From assembly GCF_965138225.1 (NCBI RefSeq), contig NZ_CBCSAX010000018.1: 31,557 nucleotides of DNA. One strand, 5' to 3'. The notes beneath the pieces were generated by a model. It was not told where the DNA came from, made no database searches, and saw only the letters and a list, made by a program, of their open reading frames with translations. Position 1 is the stretch's first letter. Each line of letters begins with the position of its first letter. The translations under genes and the position numbers were made by a program. Below, piece by piece: positions 8,404 to 16,240 of this stretch. This DNA comes from Helicobacter_D ganmani (GTDB lineage: Bacteria > Campylobacterota > Campylobacteria > Campylobacterales > Helicobacteraceae).

Positions 8404-8475
8404 ATGGATAAGAATCCATATTTGTATCCAAGTTTTGACACAATCACAGAACTAAAAGAGGTGTTAGAGAGATGA
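8404..8475 (+). pseudogene. remnant of a type II antitoxin gene
   Basis: An open frame of 23 residues (MDKNPYLYPSFDTITELKEV, then LER) ends in TGA that overlaps the ATG of the toxin-like remnant (ATGA). That is the usual junction of a RelB-type antitoxin and RelE-type toxin. It resembles the C-terminal end of an antitoxin, with the N-terminal DNA-binding part missing. Identification depends on the broken toxin next to it. The 300 bases on its left (8199-8403) show no other gene, only AT-rich sequence. Confidence 0.45.
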
Positions 8476-8704
8476 AATACAAAGTTAAATTTACATAAAC
8501 TTTTAAAAAGGTTTATAAAAAATTAGAGCAAAAAGATAAAAATTTGCTTCTTAAAGTCGTTGAAAGATTGGCAAATGATGAAAACTTAGAAGGAAATACA
8601 ACGAGTGCGCACTTAAAGGTTTGGCGGAAAGAATAGAATCTAAAGTGATGAATTATAGATTTTTGAGAGAACGATAAGAACACCTTGCTATTATAGTTTT
8701 ATGA
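8472..8704 (+). pseudogene. broken RelE/ParE-superfamily toxin gene
   Basis: Reading from ATG 8472 gives MKYKVKFT, then a TAA at 8496-8498. The same frame continues TFKKVYKKLEQKDKNLLL and VVERLANDENLEG. A one-base shift near 8605 is needed to continue YNECALKGLAERIE, then a second in-frame TAA interrupts before EHLAIIVL, and TGA follows at 8702-8704. The pattern (basic N-terminal strand, helix pair, ALKG turn, final beta strands) is that of RelE/ParE-type mRNA interferases. Two stops and a frameshift make it non-functional. From 8705 to the ackA end I see no gene, only AT-rich inverted repeats. Confidence 0.6.
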
Positions 8705-8816
8705 ATGGATTTGCAAGTGTGGGCGTGTTGGCAATTCACCCAAACTTGCTTGCCATTACTTGCGCAATGCGCGATGAAAATTTTAAAAATTTTCTTACAA
8801 GGAAGGTTAGCACGCG

Positions 8817-10028
8817 TTAATGCTCTTGAGTTTTTAAAATAATTTCGCGCGTATCTCTTGCAATCATCAGCTCTTCGTTGGTTGGAATCACGCAAACCTT
8901 GACTTTAGAATCGGGAGTAGAAATAATGCCCTCTTTGCCCACGGTTTCAAGGTTGGCAGATTCGTCAAGATTGATTCCCAAAAAGTGTAAATGTGAAACG
9001 ATTTTCCCGCGAATAAATTTCGCATTTTCTCCTACACCTGCGCAAAACGCAATCGCATCAACTCCTACAAGTGCCGCAGTGTAAGCACCGATATATTTTG
9101 CCACACGATAAGCAAAAACTTCCCTCGCAAAACGCGCTTTCAAGTTGCCCTCTTCATCGGCAGCAAGCAAATCTCTAAAATCACTAGAAAGCCCAGAGAT
9201 TCCAAGCACACCAGATTTTTTGTTTAGGATATTGAGTACTTCTTTTGTGCTTAGATTTTCTTTTTGCGCAATATAATCAATAATTGCAGGGTCTAAATCT
9301 CCACTTCTTGTTCCCATAACCAAGCCTTCAAGTGGAGTTAAGCCCATACTTGTATCTATGCTTTGACCATTTTTGACAGCGCAAATGCTAGAACCATTAC
9401 CCAAATGGCAAGTAATAATGCGAGAATTTTCAAGTGGAATCCCCAAAAATTCTGCCGTGCGTTTAGAAACATAGCTATGGCTTGTGCCGTGGAATCCGTA
9501 GCGGCGGATTTTGTATTTTTCGTAATACTCATAAGGTAAGCCATAAATATAAGCGTGTGGTGGCATACTTTGGTGGAATGCAGTGTCAAAGACGGCAACC
9601 ATAGGAGTGTTCGGCATTAAATGCTTACAGGCTCGGATTCCTAATAAATGTGCAGGATTGTGTAGAGGGGCTAAATCGGAGCATTCCTCAATGTGTTGAA
9701 TCACTTCGTCATTCACGAGTGCAGAATGGGTAAAATGCTCGCCTCCATGCACGATTCTGTGTCCTGTGGCTTTGATTTCGTTTAGGGATTTGATAATGCC
9801 GTCTTTTGAGTCTATTAAAGCTTCAAGCACGAGTTTAATAGCGACTTCGTGGTCTTGCATATCCACATTTCTTGTAATTTTATCTCCGCCTTTGGGTTTA
9901 TAGCTGAATTGTCCATTTGCGATTCCGATTCTATCGCACAATCCAGAGGCTAAAACTTCCTCTGTGTTGGTATTGATAAGCTGATATTTGAGTGAAGAAC
10001 TCCCACAATTAATAACTAAAACATCCAT
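8817..10028 (-). CDS. ackA: Acetate kinase
   Basis: Transfers phosphate between acetyl phosphate and ADP, giving acetate and ATP. With Pta it forms the acetate overflow or assimilation pathway. Length 403 residues. Signatures are INCGSSSLKYQL (6-17), the catalytic-arginine and histidine region TGHRIVHGG, RYGFHGTSH and MGTRSGDLDPAI. The ATG follows AAGGAGTAAAT and lies 2 bases after the pta stop, so the two are co-transcribed pta-ackA. No truncation or missing residues seen. Confidence 0.97.
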   Translation of the reverse strand: MDVLVINCGSSSLKYQLINTNTEEVLASGLCDRIGIANGQFSYKPKGGDKITRNVDMQDHEVAIKLVLEALIDSKDGIIKSLNEIKATGHRIVHGGEHFTHSALVNDEVIQHIEECSDLAPLHNPAHLLGIRACKHLMPNTPMVAVFDTAFHQSMPPHAYIYGLPYEYYEKYKIRRYGFHGTSHSYVSKRTAEFLGIPLENSRIITCHLGNGSSICAVKNGQSIDTSMGLTPLEGLVMGTRSGDLDPAIIDYIAQKENLSTKEVLNILNKKSGVLGISGLSSDFRDLLAADEEGNLKARFAREVFAYRVAKYIGAYTAALVGVDAIAFCAGVGENAKFIRGKIVSHLHFLGINLDESANLETVGKEGIISTPDSKVKVCVIPTNEELMIARDTREIILKTQEH

Positions 10029-10030
10029 AT

Positions 10031-11038
10031 TTACTCCTTGTTTTGTTGGGCTTGAAGAGCAGTAATTGCAATCACGCCGACTATATCTTCGCTGCTACAA
10101 CCGCGTGAAAGGTCATTAACAGCACCGCCGATTCCTTGTGTAATAGGTCCATAAGCTTCCGCCTTTGCCAACCTTTGCACTAATTTATAGCCAATATTGC
10201 CCGCGTCCAAATCGGGGAAAACAAGCACATTGGCATTTCCTGCAATAGGGCTATCGGGAGCCTTGGATTGACCCACACTCGGAACGATTGCCGCATCAAG
10301 TTGAAGCTCCCCATCTAAAGCAATCTCTGGTGCTTCTACTTTGGCAATGCGCGTGGCTTCTATGACTTTATCTACATCGGAGTGTTTTGCACTTCCTTTT
10401 GTAGAATGTGAAAGCATAGCAACCAAAGCTTTTTTGCCTACGAGTGCTTCAAAACTCTTTGCGGAATCTATGGCAATAGAGGCGAGCTCTTGCGCATTAG
10501 GATTTTGCACCAAGCCGCTATCAGCAAAGATAAAGATTCCATTTTCACCATAATCACATTGAGGAACAATCATCAAGAAAAATGCAGAAACTAATTTAGA
10601 ATCTTTCTTTGTCCCTAGAATTTGTAAGGAAGCGCGAAGTACATCTGCAGTGGAGTTAATCGCACCTGCAACCATACCATTTGCCTTTTTAGATTTTACA
10701 AGTGCGACACCAAAATAAAGGGGATTTTCAAGCAGGAGCGCGCGCGCGGATTTTTCGCTTAAACCCTTGTGCGCACGAAGCTTGACAAACAATTCCACAT
10801 AAGATTCTAACATATCACAGCTTGCAGGATTGATAAATTCCGCTGTGTCTAGTTGCAGGTTATGTTCTTTTGCGCGTTGCTTGATTTCTGCTTCTTCCCC
10901 GATTAAGATAATCTTTGCGATTTTTTCTTGTAATGCGCTATGCGCGGCTTGTAATGTGCGCAAATCGTTTGTTTCTGGCAAAACAATCGTTTGAATATCT
11001 GCCCTTGCCTTTTCTTTGATTATTTGAATAAAATCCAT
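10031..11038 (-). CDS. pta: Phosphate acetyltransferase (short form)
   Basis: Interconverts acetyl-CoA and acetyl phosphate. The 335-residue protein is the catalytic domain only, without the N-terminal DRTGG/CobB-like regulatory part of long Pta enzymes. It contains the family patterns MVAGAINSTADVLRA, MLSHSTKGSA and FPDLDAGNIGYKLVQRLA. The start ATG follows AAAGGGTTCGC. Upstream (11039-11127) is an AT-rich promoter region with repeated TTTTAAGATTTT on the plus strand. It pairs with ackA downstream. Confidence 0.96.
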   Translation of the reverse strand: MDFIQIIKEKARADIQTIVLPETNDLRTLQAAHSALQEKIAKIILIGEEAEIKQRAKEHNLQLDTAEFINPASCDMLESYVELFVKLRAHKGLSEKSARALLLENPLYFGVALVKSKKANGMVAGAINSTADVLRASLQILGTKKDSKLVSAFFLMIVPQCDYGENGIFIFADSGLVQNPNAQELASIAIDSAKSFEALVGKKALVAMLSHSTKGSAKHSDVDKVIEATRIAKVEAPEIALDGELQLDAAIVPSVGQSKAPDSPIAGNANVLVFPDLDAGNIGYKLVQRLAKAEAYGPITQGIGGAVNDLSRGCSSEDIVGVIAITALQAQQNKE

Positions 11039-11127
11039 GCGAACCCTTTGTAATTTTAAGATTTTATCTATTTTAAGATTTTTTATAATAAGGAGTGTAT
11101 AAACTTAGTAAAAAAATGAAAAATTTT

Positions 11128-12396
11128 TTAGGAGTGTGTAAATTTTTCCCTTAATATCTTTTTTCCAAATTCTACACCGGGTTGATTGTATGTATCAATT
11201 TGTAGCAAAATTCCCACGCAAGAGGTCAGTAATTCATAATACAATACAAGTGCGCCCACGCTTTGTTCATTTAGAGAATCAATTAAGATGGAATCCACAG
11301 GAACATTTTGAGAAATAATGCTCTCTTTAGTGGAAATACATTGCAGTTTCAAAAGTTGATTAAAAGAAGTTTGATTGACAAAATCCGTAGATTCTAAGCC
11401 TTGTAGTCTGATATTTGGAATGTAAAGAGGTTTTTGCGAAAGATTTTTAACACTTAGGAAAGTTACGGTTTTATTCGCAGGTCCTTGCATAATGAGCTGC
11501 AAAAAAGAATGTTGGTCAATGCTTCCAATTAGCGCAATAGGTGTCAAACCGCGTCTTTGTTCATACATATCTAGTTTGCCTAAGGATTCCCCCCATAATT
11601 GCACATACCAAGCATTAAAATGACGAAAAACACTAGAATAAGAAAACAAGACATTAATAGGATAGTTACTTTCGTTTCTTGCTAAAAATAATGCCTTTTT
11701 TAACACATTGTCTTTACGTTCTTCAAAGAATCTATGGCTTACAATGCTTGCGCCTTTTAAAATTGCCGCAATATCATAGCCCAAAATCGCAAGAGGCAAT
11801 AATCCCACTGCGCTTAATACAGAGAATCTCCCACCAATATTTGGTTTAATCGTTACGGATTCTATCTCTTCGCTTTTGCTCCATTTGAAAAGGGGGGAAT
11901 TTTCATCTGTAATGGTAAGTAGGTGCTTTTTGCGCTCTTTTTTGAGGAGGGAGAATCGCGCCAAAATGTATTTAAAAAGCGAAGTGGTTTCAATCGTAAG
12001 TCCAGATTTTGAAATCACAATAAAAAGTGTGTCTTCGTATTTGACGCGTTGCAAGTCTTTTCTGATAATAATCGGGTCGGTGTGTTCTAAAAACCGCAAT
12101 TTAATTTTTTTGCGATGGCTTTGATGAGATAAAAGCGCGTCAATCGCCTTTGTGCCAAGCGAACTACCACCAATACCAATGATAATGACATTAGAAATAG
12201 AATCCAAAAAGGTTTTGTTGCGCTGAAGATAATCAAAAATCGCTTCATTTTTTGCAAAAGGCAAATCATAATATCCACTAAGCTGACTATTGCGCTCTAC
12301 TAGAACTTTTTGAAAAAATAAATCCAGATTTTCTTTTGCAAAAAAGTTGGGATTTTTTTGCAAAAAACGCGCATAAGTGTTTGTGAGCGTGAGCAT
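11128..12396 (-). CDS. pgi: Glucose-6-phosphate isomerase
   Basis: Interconverts glucose-6-phosphate and fructose-6-phosphate. The protein is 422 residues, much shorter than the 545-residue form of H. pylori or E. coli, and resembles the compact Campylobacter-type enzyme. Sugar-phosphate binding patterns are IGIGGSSLGTKAID, VISKSGLTIET and the signature region NIGGRFSVLSAVGLLPL. The active-site glutamate region is WGESLGKLDMYEQRRG. It lies 8 bases downstream of gap and is presumably co-transcribed with it. In this group it probably works in gluconeogenesis and sugar-nucleotide supply. Confidence 0.95.
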   Translation of the reverse strand: MLTLTNTYARFLQKNPNFFAKENLDLFFQKVLVERNSQLSGYYDLPFAKNEAIFDYLQRNKTFLDSISNVIIIGIGGSSLGTKAIDALLSHQSHRKKIKLRFLEHTDPIIIRKDLQRVKYEDTLFIVISKSGLTIETTSLFKYILARFSLLKKERKKHLLTITDENSPLFKWSKSEEIESVTIKPNIGGRFSVLSAVGLLPLAILGYDIAAILKGASIVSHRFFEERKDNVLKKALFLARNESNYPINVLFSYSSVFRHFNAWYVQLWGESLGKLDMYEQRRGLTPIALIGSIDQHSFLQLIMQGPANKTVTFLSVKNLSQKPLYIPNIRLQGLESTDFVNQTSFNQLLKLQCISTKESIISQNVPVDSILIDSLNEQSVGALVLYYELLTSCVGILLQIDTYNQPGVEFGKKILREKFTHS

Positions 12397-12404
12397 AAAA
12401 CTAC

Positions 12405-13400
12405 CTAAAGACTAGAGCCGACGAAACTTGCCATATCTACCAATCGCGTGGAATAACCCCATTCATTGTCATACCAAGCGACAACTTTGAGTTGATTCTC
12501 TCCCACAACCACCGTGCAATCTGGAACAAAAATGCTACTATAAGTGCTTCCGATAAAATCTCCTGAAACGCGTTTTTCATTATCTACTAAAATAAGATTT
12601 TTGAATGTTCCTTGTGCAGCATTTTCAAAGGCGGCATTGATAGATTCTTTGCTTACAGAATTTTTTGTAACACAAGTCAAATCCACAAGGCTTACATCAG
12701 GAGTTGGCACGCGAACAGAAAAGCCGTTGAGTTTGCCTTTGAGCTCGGGCATCACAAGCCCTATCGCTTTGGCAGCACCCGTAGAAGTTGGAATCATATT
12801 TAAAGCTGCTGCGCGTGCGCGTCGCAAGTCTTTGTGCTTGGAATCTAAAAGGTTTTGGTCGTTTGTATAACTATGAATTGTTGTCATCAAGCCATTGAGA
12901 ATCGTAAAATTATCGTGCAAAACCTTTACAATTGGTGCAAGCGCATTTGTAGTGCAACTTGCGTTTGAAATGACAGATTCTCCTTGATAGTTTGTGTGAT
13001 TGACGCCATAAACAAAAGTTGGCGCGTCTGTGGCAGGAGCGGAAATCACGACGCGTTCAATACCTCCATAGAGGTGCGCACTTGCTTTGTTGAGGTCATT
13101 AAAAGCACCAGTGCATTCTATTACGAGTTTTGCACCAAACTTTCCAAAGTTTAATTCTTTAATGTCCCGTGTGCTGATGATTTGAATTTCTTTTTGTTTG
13201 CCAATTTGAATGCTGTTTTCACTCAATTTTTCTACTTTACTATTTTTTTGCACAGAATCATATCTTAGCAAATGAATGAGCGTATCAATTGGCATAGTCG
13301 TATTGAGTGCAACGAGCTCTAAATCTTCGCGTTCGCTCAAGATTTTGCATACACATAAACCGATTCTACCTGTTCCATTAACTGCAACTTTTAAAGCCAT
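12405..13400 (-). CDS. gap: Glyceraldehyde-3-phosphate dehydrogenase
   Basis: Oxidises or forms glyceraldehyde-3-phosphate and 1,3-bisphosphoglycerate. Starting at the ATG at 13400 (after AAGGAGAATCA) it has 331 residues. An in-frame start at 13421 would put that ribosome site inside the gene. The Rossmann motif is NGTGRIG (8-14), and catalytic C149 in SNASCTTN and H176 in TTIHSYTND are present. After the second strand the sequence is ALNTTMP instead of the ND or NDP of NAD-specific enzymes. My recollection of H. pylori GAPDH is that it too lacks this aspartate, so relaxed or NADP use is possible. Confidence 0.96.
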   Translation of the reverse strand: MALKVAVNGTGRIGLCVCKILSEREDLELVALNTTMPIDTLIHLLRYDSVQKNSKVEKLSENSIQIGKQKEIQIISTRDIKELNFGKFGAKLVIECTGAFNDLNKASAHLYGGIERVVISAPATDAPTFVYGVNHTNYQGESVISNASCTTNALAPIVKVLHDNFTILNGLMTTIHSYTNDQNLLDSKHKDLRRARAAALNMIPTSTGAAKAIGLVMPELKGKLNGFSVRVPTPDVSLVDLTCVTKNSVSKESINAAFENAAQGTFKNLILVDNEKRVSGDFIGSTYSSIFVPDCTVVVGENQLKVVAWYDNEWGYSTRLVDMASFVGSSL

Positions 13401-13552
13401 TGATTCTCCTTGAAAAAGCAATTCTAAAATTTTTTAATATTATTTAAAACTTCCTTATAGATTCTTAAAGGAGGAGATAAAGTTTAAGATTGTAATTTTG
13501 GATATTTTGCTTTATTTTTTGAGAATAAATTTATTTTTTTCTAACAAAAGTC

Positions 13553-13579
13553 TTGAAAATCGTAAATTTATGCTACAAT
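13553..13579 (+). promoter_or_regulatory. hup promoter
   Basis: TTGAAA at 13553-13558 and an extended -10 TGCTACAAT (TACAAT at 13574-13579), 15 bases apart, lie about 35 bases upstream of the HU start. The region between gap and hup (13401-13599) holds no other gene that I can support. It must also carry the gap promoter on the minus strand. Confidence 0.55.
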
Positions 13580-13614
13580 AACGCGTTTTTAAACTTTTTA
13601 TGGAGGTTTCCAAA

Positions 13615-13911
13615 ATGAACAAATCAGAATTTGTTGACTTAGTAAAAGAAGTCGGAGAGTATGAGACAAAAAAAGAGGCTGAAAAAGCAATTAGCACTTT
13701 TACAGCGGCAGTAAGCAAAGCACTTGCTAAAAAAGAAAGCATTGAACTTGTAGGTTTTGGTAAATTTGAAACTGTGCTTCAAAAAGGAAAAGAGGGTGTT
13801 GTTCCTGGAACAAATAAAAAATACAAAACAAGCGATAAATTTGTTCCTAAATTTAAGGCTGGAAAAGGTCTTAAAGATGCAGTAGTTGCCAGCAAAAAAG
13901 GCAAAAAATAA
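13615..13911 (+). CDS. hup: HU-family DNA-binding protein
   Basis: A small nucleoid-associated protein that binds and bends DNA as a dimer. The 98-residue protein starts MNKSEFVDLVKEV, continues with the dimerisation helices and has the family signature GFGKFETVLQKGKEGVVPG before the flexible DNA-binding arm. It ends in a lysine-rich stretch (VVASKKGKK). The ATG at 13615 is used because GGAGG (13602-13606) lies 8 bases upstream. The alternative ATG at 13600 would include this site in the coding region. Expressed alone, with its own promoter and a hairpin just after the stop. Confidence 0.96.
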   Translation: MNKSEFVDLVKEVGEYETKKEAEKAISTFTAAVSKALAKKESIELVGFGKFETVLQKGKEGVVPGTNKKYKTSDKFVPKFKAGKGLKDAVVASKKGKK

Positions 13912-13920
13912 CTCTCTTTC

Positions 13921-13942
13921 GCCCAACACCTCTTTGTTGGGC
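13921..13942 (+). terminator. hairpin after hup
   Basis: GCCCAACA (13921-13928) pairs with TGTTGGGC (13935-13942) around a 6-base loop, 9 bases after the HU stop and 25 bases before tRNA-Arg. The stem is perfect, but the following sequence is not a clear T-run, so it may be a weak terminator or a processing and stability hairpin. Confidence 0.55.
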
Positions 13943-13967
13943 AATTCTCCTGAACTACTTTGTTGTT

Positions 13968-14044
13968 GTCCCCGTAGCTCAGTAGGATAGAGCACACGAT
14001 TCCTAATCGTGAGGTCATGCGTTCGAATCGCATCGAGGACACCA
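13968..14044 (+). tRNA. tRNA-Arg(CCU)
   Basis: A full cloverleaf with D stem GCTC/GAGC, anticodon stem CACGA/TCGTG, loop TTCCTAA (anticodon CCT, reads AGG), T stem ATGCG/CGCAT with loop TTCGAAT, and an encoded CCA at 14042-14044. The acceptor stem GTCCCCG/CGAGGAC has one C-A mismatch at the fifth pair. Lies downstream of hup and is otherwise isolated from the other tRNA genes. Confidence 0.95.
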
Positions 14045-14131
14045 CAAACCTTAGCTATTCTTATGAGATTCTACAATCTATAATAAAAACTTAAAAAATA
14101 CAGAATTCCTTAACCTAATAGGACGCCAAAG

Positions 14132-14160
14132 TTGTTATTTTATAAGAATTGTGCTATTAT
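14132..14160 (+). promoter_or_regulatory. promoter of the yedE-tusA-like pair
   Basis: TTGTTA (14132-14137), a 17-base spacer, then TATTAT (14155-14160) preceded by TGC (extended -10). This is one of the best sigma-70-type promoters of the window. It would start RNA near 14167 and leave a leader of about 100 bases. Confidence 0.6.
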
Positions 14161-14166
14161 TCTAGC

Positions 14167-14265
14167 CTTTTTATGCTTTCGGGTTAAAGCGCACAGACAA
14201 ATGACTTCTTATTCTCTTTCTGAATATCCCCAAATGTCTGTTGATTTATTATTTAAGGAACCAAA
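14167..14265 (+). other. structured 5' leader of the yedE transcript
   Basis: The leader of about 100 bases contains GCTTT/AAAGC around the loop CGGGTT (14174-14189). It also has ACAGACA (about 14191-14197) able to pair with TGTCTGT (about 14236-14242) across a pyrimidine-rich loop. The ribosome site AAGGAACCAAA follows just before the ATG. No known riboswitch class is recognised. A regulatory role is speculation based on leader length and pairing. Confidence 0.3.
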
Positions 14266-15492
14266 ATGTTTCAAGATTATAAGCAAAGATTCCTAGTCAA
14301 ATTTTGGTCGCCTATGCCCGCGATTATCGCACTTGGCGTAATGGCTGCTTATTATTTTGGTTTGACTGGGACTTATTGGGCTGTTACAGGTGAATTTACG
14401 CGTTGGGGCGGACATATTATGAATCTTTTGGGTGTGGATACAAGCACTTGGGGTTATTTTAAGATTCTAGGTTTGCAAGGAACACCGCTAGATAGGGTAG
14501 ATGGCGTGATGATTATTGGAATGTTTGCAGGGGCGTTTGCCGCTGCCGCAATGGCAAATAATGTCAAGTTTCGTTTGCCTCAAAGCAATATTAGAATCGC
14601 TCAAGCCCTTATCGGTGGGATTATTGCAGGATTTGGTGCGAGGATTGGTATGGGTTGTAATTTGGCGAGTTTCTTTACGGGGATTCCACAATTTAGCTTG
14701 CACGCGTGGTTTTTTACGATTATGACGCTTGTTGGTGTGTGGCTAGGCACAAAGGTTGTTTTACTCCCACTTTTTCGCTCTCATACAAAGCTAGAGAAAG
14801 TCAGTGCGCAAAAAGACATTGGAAATAGCAAAGAAAATCAGAGTAGGGCAAAACTCCTTTTTGCACTTGGTGTTTTGGTATTAGTTGGAATTGGCGTTTG
14901 GGTAGCGTATCTAATGGCGTATGGCAATATTCCAGAGGGTAAAAAGATTCCGATTTTAGCGCTTGCAGTTGTATTTGGTGTGGGATTTGGCTTTATCATC
15001 TCACGTGCACAGATTTGCTTTACTTCTGCCTTTAGGGATTTATTTATCACAGGGCGTGGATATATGGCAAGAGCGGTGATTGTGGGAATGATGGTTTCAA
15101 CTATTGGCGTTTTTAGTTACATTATGCTTGGACTTCCGCCTAAAATTATGTGGGCTGCGCCAAATGCAGTGATTGGCGGATTGCTCTTTGGCTTTGGAAT
15201 TGTGATTGCAGGAGGGTGTGAATGTGGCTGGATGTATCGCGCAGTTGAGGGGCAGGTGCATTATTGGATTGTAGGTGTTGGTAATGTCATTGGCTCTACG
15301 CTTTTGGCAGCGACTTGGGATTATTATTCTGTGCCGCTTGCGACAAGCTTCCCTAAAATCAATCTTTTAGAATCCTTTGGTAATTATGGCGGCTTGGTGG
15401 TAAGCTATGTGCTGCTTTTTGCATTCCTTGCCTTTGTGCTGTTTCTTGAGCGGCGATATTTTGCCAAAAATAAACGATTTGAACGCGCATAA
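14266..15492 (+). CDS. yedE: YeeE/YedE-family sulfur- or selenium-compound transporter
   Basis: A 408-residue inner-membrane protein with about ten hydrophobic segments arranged as two similar halves. Each half holds a conserved cysteine motif: GMGCNLASFFTG in the first, and SRAQICFTS and GGCECGWMYRAVEG in the second. These are the YeeE/YedE (TsuA) substrate-path cysteines. The family imports thiosulfate or related compounds, and the YedE branch, usually next to a TusA/YedF-like gene, is assigned to selenium metabolism. The downstream TusA-like gene fits either. No selD or selA is in the window, so the substrate stays open. The ATG follows AAGGAACCAAA. Confidence 0.85.
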   Translation: MFQDYKQRFLVKFWSPMPAIIALGVMAAYYFGLTGTYWAVTGEFTRWGGHIMNLLGVDTSTWGYFKILGLQGTPLDRVDGVMIIGMFAGAFAAAAMANNVKFRLPQSNIRIAQALIGGIIAGFGARIGMGCNLASFFTGIPQFSLHAWFFTIMTLVGVWLGTKVVLLPLFRSHTKLEKVSAQKDIGNSKENQSRAKLLFALGVLVLVGIGVWVAYLMAYGNIPEGKKIPILALAVVFGVGFGFIISRAQICFTSAFRDLFITGRGYMARAVIVGMMVSTIGVFSYIMLGLPPKIMWAAPNAVIGGLLFGFGIVIAGGCECGWMYRAVEGQVHYWIVGVGNVIGSTLLAATWDYYSVPLATSFPKINLLESFGNYGGLVVSYVLLFAFLAFVLFLERRYFAKNKRFERA

Positions 15493-15503
15493 AGGAGGAG
15501 AAT

Positions 15504-15743
15504 ATGCAACAAGAAATTATCCCAAATTTTAGATTAGACTTGCAAGGTGAGCCTTGCCCTTATCCTGCGGTAAGAACTCTGGAGGTTTTGCCCGAGCTTA
15601 AAAGTGGCGAGATTTTGGAAGTGCTAAGTGATTGCCCACAAAGCATTAATAATATCCCCATTGATGCGAAAAATCACGGCTATGAAGTGTTAGGAGTAGA
15701 GCAGCTAGGAGCCACGATAAGGTATCTTATCAAGAAGCCTTAG
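15504..15743 (+). CDS. TusA/YedF-like sulfur carrier protein
   Basis: A 79-residue cytosolic protein with the TusA signature LDLQGEPCPYPAVRTLE. C18 in the CPYP motif carries the persulfide (or selenium) in the family. A second cysteine, C44, lies in LSDCPQS, and the protein ends in a beta strand (TIRYLIKKP). It starts 11 bases after yedE with AAAGGAGGAGAAT before the ATG, so the two form an operon. It probably takes sulfur or selenium from the compound imported by its neighbour; that link is inference from gene pairing. Confidence 0.88.
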   Translation: MQQEIIPNFRLDLQGEPCPYPAVRTLEVLPELKSGEILEVLSDCPQSINNIPIDAKNHGYEVLGVEQLGATIRYLIKKP

Positions 15744-15891
15744 CGATTCTAGCTATTAAGTTTTTAGATTTTGAGGCTTTTGCCATTTGGCACAAGGGCG
15801 GTTATTCTAAGTATTGTTAGGAATCTCACGCCTCTGCCATTTTAGGTGCAGCGAGGAATCTAAAAGAGTAAAAAGCGGAATCACAAAAGGG

Positions 15892-15919
15892 ATTCTTCAC
15901 CCAAAGGCTCAGAATGACA
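15892..15919. repeat. short palindromic element ending in AATGACA
   Basis: ATTCT (15892-15896) pairs with AGAAT (15911-15915) and encloses TCACCCAAAGGCTC, followed by GACA. Its layout parallels the element at 208-236 (outer 5-base stem, CT-rich arm, AAAGG centre, then AATGAC). Likely a member of a dispersed intergenic repeat family. Confidence 0.4.
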
Positions 15920-15979
15920 AGCTACATTGTCCTATTTGCTAAGTTAGGTGAGTTGCTACACAATACCTCCGACTTTGTT

Positions 15980-16004
15980 ATATTGAGGGCGCAGCCCGAA
16001 ATAT
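15980..16004. repeat. palindrome with GGGC-GCA-GCCC core
   Basis: ATATT (15980-15984) pairs with AATAT (16000-16004). Inside, GGGC (15987-15990) pairs with GCCC (15994-15997) around GCA. The two stems are separated on each side by GA, which could form tandem sheared G-A pairs in RNA. The function is unknown. Confidence 0.4.
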
Positions 16005-16187
16005 CCCTTAAAATACAGAATCTCAAAGAGATATTTTAGCTTGTGCGAAGCGAATCTAGTTTAGCAAAAATTTTCAATCCAAAATCACATTAATTTAAGT
16101 AAATTGTAAGGTATTTTTGAATTTCACTAGGCAAAGAATCCGCAATTAAAAGATATCAATAAGCACTTAGTAAAGATTCGCGATATA

Positions 16188-16232
16188 AAACTGCCCTATT
16201 GTGCGGGGTAGTGAGGCGCAATAAGGCAGTTT
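16188..16232. other. long hairpin between convergent genes
   Basis: AAACTGCC (16188-16195) pairs with GGCAGTTT (16225-16232), and TATTGTGC (16197-16204) pairs with GCGCAATA (16216-16223) with one G-T pair. A single C-A mismatch joins the two stems, and the loop of 11 bases is G-rich. TTTGTTTTAG follows on the plus strand and TTTTATATCG on the minus strand, so it could terminate transcription from both sides. Confidence 0.5.
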
Positions 16233-16240
16233 GTTTTAGC

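Noticed and set aside
8653..8895. Minus-strand frame of 80 codons downstream of and overlapping the end of ackA
   Set aside because: It overlaps ackA in another frame and runs across the toxin remnant; composition (many Cys, His, Arg) is typical of an antisense or shifted frame.
11091..11142. Repeat of AGGAGTGT(A/G)TAAA at 11091 and 11130 between pgi and pta
   Set aside because: One copy is the coding end of pgi and the other part of the pta upstream region; probably a small duplication in AT-rich DNA with no clear function.
13489..13600. Possible short leader peptide after AAAGGAGGAGATAAAG upstream of hup
   Set aside because: No ATG or GTG follows at a suitable distance, and the TTG frame lies upstream of the hup promoter.
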